Assembly: GCF_034180645.1 (NCBI RefSeq)
Contig: NZ_JAXFNY010000005.1
Span: forward strand, 1 to 64,000
Source of the DNA: Mobiluncus sp034180645
Lineage (GTDB): Bacteria > Actinomycetota > Actinomycetes > Actinomycetales > Actinomycetaceae
Reading direction: 5' to 3'
DNA: 64,000 nt
Made by a program: the position numbers and the translations under genes. Positions 34,753 through 42,486 of this stretch are shown here, in pieces (position 1 is the stretch's first letter; each line of letters opens with the position of its first letter). The notes beneath the pieces were generated by a model. It was not told the DNA's origin, did no database searches, and saw only the letters and a list, made by a program, of their open reading frames with translations.

Positions 34753-37161
34753 TTGGCTGACGCAACGGTGCCGTCGTCTTGGCAGTCCGAGATTGCTAAG
34801 GAGCAGACTTTTGTTGACCGCGCCTATGAAACCCTCGATGAAATGCGGGTCTATTACCGCCGGCGGCAAGACGAAGTCGCTGCGGAAATGAGTTCTAACC
34901 CCTCAGCCAGGGCTGACCGCGATGCCTTGGCGGCTCATTATGGAGACGAAGCCACTCGCTTGGAGAGCGTGGAAAATCGCCTGGTTTTCGGCGTTTTAGA
35001 CCTGGAGGACGGCACCAGTTTCCACATTGGTCGCGTGGGTTTGCGAGACTTTGATGCGACCGATGCCGAAGCCCCGGCTCTCGGTATCACCCCGGCGCTT
35101 TCCCCCACCGAAAACCCTCCCGACGTCACTCTGGAACCACCGGCCGCGTCGGAAACACTTGAGGGAAAACCTGGTGAAGGCGTGTCTCGCCAACTGTTAG
35201 TGGATTGGCGAGCGAAAGTCGCCCAACCGTTCTATCAGGCCACGGCAGTAGCCCCGATGGGAGTGTGGAAGCGGCGGCACGTAGCTACCAGTTTGCGCGA
35301 AGTGGTGAGCGTGGAGGATGAGCTGTTAGCTTCCGGTGCCGACACCGATGCCGCCCAGACGGCGTCGCTGCAGGGTGAGGGTGCTTTGATGGCAGCGCTG
35401 TCACGAGCGCGCAGCGGCCAGATGTCCGACATTGTCTCGACGATTCAGGCCGAACAAGACCGGGTGATTCGTTCTGACCTGAACGCTTTTTTGGTGGTGC
35501 AGGGCGGACCCGGCACCGGCAAGACGGCCGTGGCGCTACATCGGGCCGCTTATCTGCTCTATGCCCACCGGGATCAGCTGGATTCCCAAGGGGTGTTGGT
35601 CATTGGTCCCAACCACACGTTTTTACGCTACATCGAACGGGTGCTTCCTGCCCTGGGCGAGACCGGAGTGGTCAGCCTGACTATCGGGGAATGTTTCCCC
35701 GGCGTACACACCGTGGCGGAACGTCCAGAACTGCGCGCTCTGAAAGGTGATACCCGCTGGATTAAAGTCGCCGCCGCGGCCGTGGCCGATTTGAAGCGTC
35801 CTCCCCGCGAGGACCAAATCCTGCAGTTGGACCACGTCCAGCTAAATCTGAGCGCCACCTTGGTGCGTGAGGCGATGGAAGCCGGTTCGCACGGCGGTTC
35901 CACCCACAATCAGCACTGGGCTGCCTACGCCAAATTCCTGGTCCGCGAGTTGACTAAGCTCTATGCCGGGCAGACCCCCACCAAAGAGGACATGGAGTGG
36001 ATGACCGAGGAAATCCGTGGCTCGGCTCAGGTGCGCCGAGCGGTCAACCGCTGCTACCTACCCGCGGCCGCCCCCGATTTGCTGGCGCGCCTCTATGCCT
36101 ATCCGGATTATTTGCAGCGTATCGCCTCGGGGATTTTCACCGCGGAGGAAATCGCCGCGTTGCAACGTCCCAAGACCAGCCCCTTCACGGACGCGGATGT
36201 GCCGATTTTGGATGAACTGGCGGAGCTGCTGGGGCCGCTACCAGGAATGACGGATTCGGCGGCACAGCGCCGTACCCGCGAACAGCGTGAAATCGAGCGG
36301 GCGGCGGAGGCTATTGAAGCGATGGATTTGGGCGGAGGGCTCATCAACGCGCGGATGCTGGCGCGGTCAACCCGCGGTGAGGTGAGCCTCTCTCCCCTAG
36401 CTCAGCGCGCCCGGGCGGACCGTTCTTGGGCTTACGGGCATGTCGTTGTGGACGAGGCACAGGAACTTTCGCCGATGGACTGGCATCTGCTGCTGCGCCG
36501 GTGTCCTTCCCGGTCGTTCACCGTGGTTGGGGACGTCAACCAAGCATCGCAAAACTGGTCGAACGCACCATCGTGGTCCGACCTCCTGGGCCCAGCCATG
36601 CGCGCCGCTCCGGTGATGGAGCAGCTCACCATTAACTACCGCACACCTCGTGCGGTGATGGATTTGGCGCAAAAGGTGCTGGCGGCCAGTCCCGAGAGTG
36701 CGGTAGTGCCGCTGCAGTCGGCACGAGATGTGGCGGGAGCCCTGGCGTTTACCCGGCTGAAGGGCGAACCACGGGACAACCTGTGCGAACCGACCCACGG
36801 GGCGGGAAACCTTGTGCCCGTTCTCAGAGAAACTCTCCAGGCAGAAACGGCACGTTTGGAAGCGGAAGTCGGGCAGGGGGTCGGCAAGCTAGCGATTATC
36901 GTCCCTACTGTGGCGCGTTCGTACCTCGCTTCGGCCTTGGGCTTAGAAACGGCCGATGTCGTAGTTGACCAAGTGTGTTGTCTGGATTCGCGGGCAGCAA
37001 AAGGGCTCGAGTTTGACACGGTTATCTTGGTGGAACCAGCCGTTATCGCCAGCCAGTCAGCCGGAGACCTCTACGTGGCGATGACGCGCTGTACGAAACG
37101 GATGCATGTCTTGGCCAGCGATTTACCCGCGGGAATGGACTTTCCCTTCCCCAAGGATTGA
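34753..37161 (+). CDS. HelD/HelR-type UvrD-like helicase (RNA polymerase recycling factor)
   Basis: The 802-residue protein is a superfamily 1 ATPase: Walker A GGPGTGKT at 251-258, DEAQELSPMDW (motif II), VGDVNQAS (motif III), INYRTPRAVMDLA and AAKGLEFDTVILVEP near the end. The N-terminal 160 residues, with the coiled-coil segment RAYETLDEMRVYYRRRQDEVA, match actinobacterial HelD/HelR rather than UvrD. Such proteins remove RNA polymerase from stalled complexes and HelR confers rifampicin tolerance in Streptomyces. The start is TTG 34753: GAGGAG lies seven bases upstream. I see no rifamycin-associated element upstream. Confidence 0.88.
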   Translation: MADATVPSSWQSEIAKEQTFVDRAYETLDEMRVYYRRRQDEVAAEMSSNPSARADRDALAAHYGDEATRLESVENRLVFGVLDLEDGTSFHIGRVGLRDFDATDAEAPALGITPALSPTENPPDVTLEPPAASETLEGKPGEGVSRQLLVDWRAKVAQPFYQATAVAPMGVWKRRHVATSLREVVSVEDELLASGADTDAAQTASLQGEGALMAALSRARSGQMSDIVSTIQAEQDRVIRSDLNAFLVVQGGPGTGKTAVALHRAAYLLYAHRDQLDSQGVLVIGPNHTFLRYIERVLPALGETGVVSLTIGECFPGVHTVAERPELRALKGDTRWIKVAAAAVADLKRPPREDQILQLDHVQLNLSATLVREAMEAGSHGGSTHNQHWAAYAKFLVRELTKLYAGQTPTKEDMEWMTEEIRGSAQVRRAVNRCYLPAAAPDLLARLYAYPDYLQRIASGIFTAEEIAALQRPKTSPFTDADVPILDELAELLGPLPGMTDSAAQRRTREQREIERAAEAIEAMDLGGGLINARMLARSTRGEVSLSPLAQRARADRSWAYGHVVVDEAQELSPMDWHLLLRRCPSRSFTVVGDVNQASQNWSNAPSWSDLLGPAMRAAPVMEQLTINYRTPRAVMDLAQKVLAASPESAVVPLQSARDVAGALAFTRLKGEPRDNLCEPTHGAGNLVPVLRETLQAETARLEAEVGQGVGKLAIIVPTVARSYLASALGLETADVVVDQVCCLDSRAAKGLEFDTVILVEPAVIASQSAGDLYVAMTRCTKRMHVLASDLPAGMDFPFPKD

Positions 37162-37217
37162 CGCCAATCCGCGAGACTACCCCTGACATGGGATTTCAGC
37201 ACCGTGCTCTTTTGGTC

Positions 37218-37223
37218 TAAAGT
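37218..37223 (+). promoter_or_regulatory. Candidate -10 hexamer of leaderless serA mRNA
   Basis: TAAAGT ends six bases before ATG 37230; TTTCAG (37194-37199) lies 18 bases further upstream as a weak -35. No Shine-Dalgarno sequence is present between. Confidence 0.4.
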
Positions 37224-37229
37224 GGTGCT

Positions 37230-38471
37230 ATGACGAAGATACTGTTGCTTGAAAACCCCCACGAAGTCGCCGACAAAGTATTTAGCGACGCAAATGTCCA
37301 AGTCGACCGGGTAGACGGCGCTCTGGACGAAAATGACCTGATCAAGGCTCTGCAGGGCTATCAGATGGTCGGGATTCGTTCCAAGACGAACCTGAACAAG
37401 CGAGTTTTTGATGAATGCCCGGACCTGGTCTGCGCCGGGACTTTCACGATTGGCACGAACCAAATCGACCTGCCAGAAGCGGCAAAACACGGGGTGGCAG
37501 TGTTCAACGCCCCCTATTCCAACACGCGTTCCGTGGCGGAACTGGCCATCGCCGAGATTATCGCGCTAGCCCGCCAGCTGCCGGTGCGCAACTCTCACCT
37601 GCAAAATGCCGACTGGCAAAAGACCGCCAAAGGCTCTCACGAGGTGCGCGGCAAGACCCTGGGAATTATCGGCTATTCTTCGACCGGTACCCAACTGTCC
37701 ATCCTGGCTGAGGCCATGGGCATGAAAGTCCAGTTCTACGACTTGGCAAAGAAGCTGCCCATTGGCAACGCAAAACAGTGTAACTCGCTGGAGGAAGCTC
37801 TGCAGGGCGCCGATTTCGTGTCCCTGCACGTGGACGGGCGCGCCTCTAATGAAAATATGTTCACCAGGGTACAAATGAACCAGATGAAGCCCGGAGCGAA
37901 GCTGTTGAACTTGTCCCGCGGTTTTGTCGTCAACCTCGATGACTTGGCCGAGGCTTTGGATTCGGGCCAAATCGGGGGTTGCGCCATTGACGTATTCCCC
38001 GATGAACCGCGCAAAAATGGCGAGGAATTCCACTCCCCGATTATGGGCAAAGAAAACACCATCCTCACCCCACACATCGGCGGGTCCACGCTGGAGGCCC
38101 AGGAGGACATCGGCTGGTTCGTGGCCGGAAAACTCTGCACTTACCTACAGTCCGGCGAAACCGTGATGAGTGTAAACATGCCGAACTTGAGCCTGGAAAC
38201 GACTGGCAATACCAAGTACCGCATCACTTTGATTCACAAGAACATCCCCGGCGTGATGGCGAAAATCAACCAGTTGTTCTCTGACGCGGGAGTGAACATC
38301 GAAGGTCAGGTCCTGGGCACCAACGGTGAAGTCGGTTACGTCATCGGCGATATTTCCTCCGAAATGCCCAAGGCGGCGCTCGATGAAATCTCTAAATTCG
38401 AATCCACGCTGTCCCTGCGTTGCATTCCGATAGAGGGCTTCGTTCGGGACGAAGAGACTGCGGTTAACTAA
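37230..38471 (+). CDS. serA: D-3-phosphoglycerate dehydrogenase
   Basis: The 413-residue enzyme opens serine synthesis by oxidising 3-phosphoglycerate with NAD. It has the substrate half (VGIRSKTNL, GTFTIGTNQID), the nucleotide fold GIIGYSSTGTQLSILAEAMG, the catalytic glutamate region IDVFPDEPR and PHIGGSTLEAQ with the catalytic His, then a C-terminal ACT domain (about 335-408) for serine feedback. In length and layout it is the short E. coli type, not the 530-residue form with an extra intervening domain typical of mycobacteria. serB lies elsewhere in the window. Confidence 0.94.
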   Translation: MTKILLLENPHEVADKVFSDANVQVDRVDGALDENDLIKALQGYQMVGIRSKTNLNKRVFDECPDLVCAGTFTIGTNQIDLPEAAKHGVAVFNAPYSNTRSVAELAIAEIIALARQLPVRNSHLQNADWQKTAKGSHEVRGKTLGIIGYSSTGTQLSILAEAMGMKVQFYDLAKKLPIGNAKQCNSLEEALQGADFVSLHVDGRASNENMFTRVQMNQMKPGAKLLNLSRGFVVNLDDLAEALDSGQIGGCAIDVFPDEPRKNGEEFHSPIMGKENTILTPHIGGSTLEAQEDIGWFVAGKLCTYLQSGETVMSVNMPNLSLETTGNTKYRITLIHKNIPGVMAKINQLFSDAGVNIEGQVLGTNGEVGYVIGDISSEMPKAALDEISKFESTLSLRCIPIEGFVRDEETAVN

Positions 38472-38725
38472 CTCCCCTGACGAACCGGAAAGGCCGGATG
38501 GTCGGGCACCTCTGTGAGGCAACTGGGCGCCGGGTCAAGAGCCGTTTAGCTGGCAGAATTTTCGTCGCGCCAGGATTTTGCCGGGCTTTCGCTGGGCCTT
38601 TGTTGAGCTGTCACTAGGTTTTCGCCAGCCTTTCACTGGATTGCCCGCCGCTGGGGGCGCCGGTTTTACCGGACAAAATCCTGGTGAAAAGGATTTTACC
38701 GGCCGGTTTGCGTTAGGGTTGAGAT
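38472..38725 (+). other. Intergenic region with degenerate repeats and a hairpin
   Basis: No gene is seen between serA and fadD. The stretch 38570-38660 holds imperfect tandem copies of a TTTCGCTGGxCCTTTG-like unit. AAAATCCT (38675-38682) and AGGATTTT (38690-38697) form an 8-bp stem with a 7-base loop; it may end the serA transcript or lie in the fadD promoter. Confidence 0.4.
38714..38719 (+). promoter_or_regulatory. Candidate -10 hexamer of leaderless fadD mRNA
   Basis: TAGGGT ends exactly six bases before ATG 38726, as at glgC, which uses the same hexamer at the same distance. Confidence 0.35.
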
Positions 38726-40519
38726 ATGACTGAAACAGTGGATTTGTTGGAACTCGCTCCCGCCGCGGGGATTCACCTGCCCAGGTACGTACATACTCCG
38801 CCCGAGCAAGATTCAGAGCTGACCAAACGAATGCGTCAGCTTTACAATCCCGATGTTCCCGCCCAAATCCCCGTCACCGATCAGCTGATGATTGACGTTT
38901 TGCGCACTCAATCCAATAAATATCCGCGCCGCGTAGCCTTGGATTTTTTCGGTGCCACCACGACTTACCGGCAGCTGGGCGAAAATGTGCAGCGTACTTC
39001 AGCGCTGCTGCTTGAGCACGGCGTCAAGCGTGGCGACCGGGTTTCCATTGTGGCTCCGAACTGCCCGCAGTTCGTCTATCTGCTCTATTCCTGCCTACAG
39101 CTTGGGGTGGTGTGCGTGTTGCACAACCCCCTGGCGGCCCCGGTGGAGCTGAAGTGGCAAATCGAAAATGCGGAATCGAAACTGGTCTTTGTGTGGCAAA
39201 AGAGCGCCTTAAGCGTCACCGAGCTGGTGCGCGACATGGACACCGAAGTTATTTCCCTCGATGTTTCTGCGGCTTTGCCCAGGCGGCTGCGTTTCGCCTT
39301 GCACCTGCCGATTAAGAAAGCCAAGGAGTTGTACCAACAGCTTTGCGACCCGCAGGCCAAAGATTTGCCCGATTACGATACGCTGCTGGAAAAGCAGAAA
39401 CCACATAACCGCATCGTGCGAGTCGACCCGGATGTTCCGGCCGTGATGCTCCACACGGGAGGAACTACCGGCAAGCCGAAAGCGGTCATTTTGACCAACC
39501 GGAACTTGGTGTCTAACTTGTTTGCCAATGTGACCTGGGTGACCAAGCTGCGTCCCGGCAAAGAAACCTGGTTTTGCGTTCTGCCGTTCTTCCACGCTTT
39601 TGGTCTAACACTGTCCCTGAACGGGGCGATTGGTTTGGGAGCCACCGCGGTATTATTCCCGAAATTCAGCACCCGAGCCGCCCTGGCTGCTCAACGCCGA
39701 CGTCCGGGCACTTTCATTGTGGGAGTGCCTCCGATTTTTGACCGCCTGGCGAAAGCAGCCGAGGAAAACCCGAAAATTGACCTGTCGTCTTTCCGATACG
39801 CAATTTCCGGAGCGATGCCGCTGACGCAGGATGTCGCAAAACGCTGGGAAAAAGCCACTTCCGGCTACATCATCGAGGGCTACGGCATGACGGAGACTTC
39901 ACCGACGGTACTGGGCTCCCCCATGAGCCCCGAACGTAAACTTGGCTGCATGGGCATCGTGTTCCCTTCTATCCAAGTGCGGGTCATCGATCCGGATACC
40001 CTGGTTGATGTCGAACCCGGCGAGGTGGGGGAACTCGTGGTGAAGGGACCGGGGTGTTCCCCTGGTTATTGGCGCGATCAGGTCGAAACCGATTTGCTGT
40101 ACACTCCCGATCATTGGTTGCGCACCGGCGATTTGGTTGAGGAACACGAGGGTTTCTTGCGGATGAGTGACCGGCGCAAAGAGCTCATCATCATTTCCGG
40201 TTTCAATGTATACCCCTCGGTGGTGGAGGCGGCGATTGCCACAATGCCCCAGGTGGCGGAAGTCGCCGTGGTCGGCATTCCCGATCAAACTGACTCGGCC
40301 CGGGGTGAACAGGTACACGCGGCGGTGGTTCTAAATCCGGGAGCGAGCCTAACCTTGGACAAGATTCGGGCTTGGGTTGCTGATTCCCTCCCCCGTTACG
40401 CAATTCCACGTTCGGTCTCTTTCCCGGAGGAGTTGGCACATAACGAACTTGGCAAGATTCAACGCCGCAAAGTGCGTCAATCCGTTCTGGAACGACTCTC
40501 TGAAGGCTTCCGTATGTAA
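38726..40519 (+). CDS. fadD: Long-chain fatty acid--CoA ligase
   Basis: The 597-residue AMP-forming ligase activates fatty acids to acyl-CoA. It has the P-loop-like MLHTGGTTGKPKAVILTN, YGMTETSPTVLG, WLRTGDLVEEHEGFLRMSDRRKELIIISGFNVYP and the C-terminal catalytic lysine region NELGKIQRRKVR. Length is slightly above the 500-560 norm because of a 60-residue N-terminal extension before the core. It stands alone between serA and the convergent nrdR; a small 5-bp hairpin separates the latter two. Confidence 0.92.
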   Translation: MTETVDLLELAPAAGIHLPRYVHTPPEQDSELTKRMRQLYNPDVPAQIPVTDQLMIDVLRTQSNKYPRRVALDFFGATTTYRQLGENVQRTSALLLEHGVKRGDRVSIVAPNCPQFVYLLYSCLQLGVVCVLHNPLAAPVELKWQIENAESKLVFVWQKSALSVTELVRDMDTEVISLDVSAALPRRLRFALHLPIKKAKELYQQLCDPQAKDLPDYDTLLEKQKPHNRIVRVDPDVPAVMLHTGGTTGKPKAVILTNRNLVSNLFANVTWVTKLRPGKETWFCVLPFFHAFGLTLSLNGAIGLGATAVLFPKFSTRAALAAQRRRPGTFIVGVPPIFDRLAKAAEENPKIDLSSFRYAISGAMPLTQDVAKRWEKATSGYIIEGYGMTETSPTVLGSPMSPERKLGCMGIVFPSIQVRVIDPDTLVDVEPGEVGELVVKGPGCSPGYWRDQVETDLLYTPDHWLRTGDLVEEHEGFLRMSDRRKELIIISGFNVYPSVVEAAIATMPQVAEVAVVGIPDQTDSARGEQVHAAVVLNPGASLTLDKIRAWVADSLPRYAIPRSVSFPEELAHNELGKIQRRKVRQSVLERLSEGFRM

Positions 40520-40561
40520 GGGTTAGCAGCTTGGATAGTGCTGCCGGCCCGCTTCCCGCGG

Positions 40562-41014
40562 TTAACTCTGCGAGTGGCTCTTTAATGAGGCTATAGCATC
40601 CTCGAAGTCCTCCAGGGAGTTGAAATCTGAATAAACCGAAGCGAAACGCAGATAGGCGACTTCGTCCAATTCCTTTAGCGGTTCCAAAATGGCTTTGCCG
40701 ACTTCCTCGGAGTTAATAACGGCTTTCCCGGAAGCCCGCAAGGTTTCCTCAATGCCTTGAGCCATAAGCGCAAGCTGATCGGAGCTGATGGGACGGCCTT
40801 GGGTGGCTTTGGCCAAACCGGCAATAACCTTGCTGCGCCGGAACGGCTCGGTCGCTCCGGAACGTTTCTTAATCAGCAGCAGTGTGGTTTCCAAAGTGGT
40901 GAAGCGCCGGCCGCAACTGGGGCATTCGCGACGCCGCCGAATGGAGGCACCGTCGTCAGCAGTACGTGAATCAATCACGCGGGAATCTTCGTGATGACAA
41001 AACGGACAGTGCAC
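40562..41014 (-). CDS. nrdR: Transcriptional repressor NrdR
   Basis: The 150-residue repressor of ribonucleotide reductase genes has a zinc ribbon with Cys3, Cys6, Cys31 and Cys34 (CPFC...CPSC) and an ATP-cone domain at about 47-137 that senses ATP/dATP. GTG 41014 is certain: AAGGAGG stands five bases upstream, and the family begins MHCPFC. It follows the LysM gene on the same strand after 94 bases, the standard actinobacterial order lexA/lysM/nrdR. Confidence 0.95.
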   Translation of the reverse strand: MHCPFCHHEDSRVIDSRTADDGASIRRRRECPSCGRRFTTLETTLLLIKKRSGATEPFRRSKVIAGLAKATQGRPISSDQLALMAQGIEETLRASGKAVINSEEVGKAILEPLKELDEVAYLRFASVYSDFNSLEDFEDAIASLKSHSQS

Positions 41015-41108
41015 GTCGCCCTCCTTCACCGCTGCAAGACTACAGGTTTCACCGTAAGTGCAAACTGAAGTTTTCGCAAGCTGGAATGCAGAGCTAAAAC
41101 CCATCATT

Positions 41109-41546
41109 TCAATAAACCGGGACTAACAGCGTTTGCCCAGTTTTCAGCACGGAACCCGCGTCTAAGGCATTTGCGTCCATCATATCTGCCAAGACCTCGT
41201 CAGTCGGCGCACTGGCGGCATTAGCTGCGGCAATATCCCACAGCGTATCACCCGGCACGACCGTGTGTTGCATAAAATCCGTGGGAACGAAATCAGGACT
41301 GAGCCCCAGCCCCAACACCATACCCAGGAACACCATAACGAGGGCAGCCAAAATAAAGATCCCCACTCGCAGGGCCATGGCATCCCACGACAAGACCGGA
41401 CGGACAGCCACAGCCGGGGACTCCGGCGCCTTCGGAACCAAACGCAGGTAAGCCGGACGCGACTGCCGGGCTCTGAAAGCACGCACCGCCGGGTGGTTCG
41501 GAGCCAGCTCGCTAACCTCAAAACTCGGTGCCAAAACTGCTGTCAT
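41109..41546 (-). CDS. LysM-domain membrane protein beside lexA
   Basis: The 145-residue protein has a cytoplasmic N-terminus, one membrane segment at about 58-80 and a C-terminal LysM domain (93-144: HTVVPGDTLWDIA...LKTGQTLLVPVY), which binds peptidoglycan glycans. ATG 41546 has GGAGGG six bases upstream. Its promoter region is shared with lexA and carries three LexA boxes, so SOS induction is likely. Actinobacterial relatives in this position include cell-division inhibitors such as ChiZ and DivS that carry a LysM domain and are damage-induced; this protein has the same architecture, and a similar role is inference. Confidence 0.85.
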   Translation of the reverse strand: MTAVLAPSFEVSELAPNHPAVRAFRARQSRPAYLRLVPKAPESPAVAVRPVLSWDAMALRVGIFILAALVMVFLGMVLGLGLSPDFVPTDFMQHTVVPGDTLWDIAAANAASAPTDEVLADMMDANALDAGSVLKTGQTLLVPVY

Positions 41547-41564
41547 GGTAATCCCTCCATTCAT

Positions 41565-41580
41565 TCGAACATTTGTTCGT
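41565..41580. promoter_or_regulatory. LexA (SOS) box 1
   Basis: TCGAACATTTGTTCGT differs only slightly from the actinobacterial SOS consensus TCGAACN4GTTCGA. It overlaps the predicted -35 of lexA and lies 19 bases before the LysM start codon. Confidence 0.85.
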
Positions 41581-41601
41581 TCGAACATCTGTACGTATAA
41601 T
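41573..41601 (+). promoter_or_regulatory. lexA promoter
   Basis: TTGTTC (41573-41578), a 17-base spacer and a perfect TATAAT (41596-41601) lie inside the two abutting SOS boxes, so LexA binding would block RNA polymerase directly. Confidence 0.65.
41581..41596. promoter_or_regulatory. LexA (SOS) box 2
   Basis: TCGAACATCTGTACGT directly abuts box 1 and occupies the spacer of the lexA promoter. Match to TCGAACN4GTTCGA is weaker in its right half. Confidence 0.7.
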
Positions 41602-41634
41602 ATAAACCATTGCCGGCGCGTTGTCGAGTCAAAA

Positions 41635-41650
41635 TCGAACATTTGTGCGA
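41635..41650. promoter_or_regulatory. LexA (SOS) box 3
   Basis: TCGAACATTTGTGCGA has one mismatch to the symmetric consensus. It lies about 33 bases downstream of the lexA -10, inside the leader, and could add repression or act on the divergent LysM promoter. Confidence 0.75.
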
Positions 41651-41782
41651 ATATTAATTTTGACCGCAGTTAACCTGACAATTGCCAGTCTGACATGGAC
41701 CCCGGAGACGAAAATCCGCGAGTTACGTCAGACGGACTTTTGCCTGCTATCCCGCGCAAAATACCCAGATAAAGGAGCAGCA

Positions 41783-42466
41783 GTGAGCGACCTGACCAAA
41801 CGACAACAGGAAGTTTTGACGACTTTGTACCAACTCAGCCAAAAGCTCGCCTACCCCCCCTCGGTACGCGAACTCGCTGAGGCCATGGGGCTGTCCTCCC
41901 CTTCCTCGGTCAAACACCACCTCGATGTGCTGACCAAAAAGGGCTACCTGCGCAGGGCTCCCAACACGCCGCGCGCTTTGGAATTCGTGAAACTTCCCGA
42001 GGGGATGGAAACTCCTCAGCCGGACTCGGCACCCGGCGCGACACCGTCTGCCACCATCACCACCATTCCGGTGGGTATCGCCGATACCGCGGCGGCGACC
42101 ACAGTTCCCCTGGTCGGACAGATTGCAGCAGGCGCCCCCATCACTGCGGAGGAAATGGTCGAGGACACATTCGCCCTACCCCGCCGCTTTACCGGTTCCG
42201 GTGAACTGTTCATGCTCGCAGTAAAGGGTGAATCCATGCAAGACGGCGGCATATTAGACGGGGATTGGGTAGTAGTGCGCCATCAAAGCGATGCCCGCAA
42301 CGGTGAAATCGTGGCGGCGATGATTGACGGCGAGGCCACAGTGAAAGAGTTTTCCCGCGCCGACGGGCACGTTTGGCTGCTGCCCCACAACGATAACTAC
42401 GCGCCCATTCCCGGCGATACGGCCACCATTTTAGGAAAGGTCGTCACCGTAATCCGTTCCCTGTAA
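41783..42466 (+). CDS. lexA: SOS repressor LexA
   Basis: The 227-residue repressor has a winged-helix N-domain (LTKRQQEVLTTLYQL..., 3-65), a variable linker, and the peptidase domain with the self-cleavage site Ala116-Gly117 (GQIAAGAP), nucleophile Ser151 (KGESM) and Lys188 (ATVKEF). RecA filaments trigger cleavage. GTG 41783 is chosen because AAAGGAG lies five bases upstream; the frame is open for 54 more codons through the operator region. Three LexA boxes upstream show autoregulation. The linker of about 35 residues (Pro/Thr/Ala-rich) is longer than in E. coli. Confidence 0.96.
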   Translation: MSDLTKRQQEVLTTLYQLSQKLAYPPSVRELAEAMGLSSPSSVKHHLDVLTKKGYLRRAPNTPRALEFVKLPEGMETPQPDSAPGATPSATITTIPVGIADTAAATTVPLVGQIAAGAPITAEEMVEDTFALPRRFTGSGELFMLAVKGESMQDGGILDGDWVVVRHQSDARNGEIVAAMIDGEATVKEFSRADGHVWLLPHNDNYAPIPGDTATILGKVVTVIRSL

Positions 42467-42486
42467 CGTTTGAGTTGCGCCCACCC

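Noticed and set aside
37198..37229. AGCACC/GGTGCT hairpin as a serA riboswitch
   Set aside because: The stem ends at the start codon and overlaps a likely -10 element; with a leaderless mRNA it would not be transcribed.
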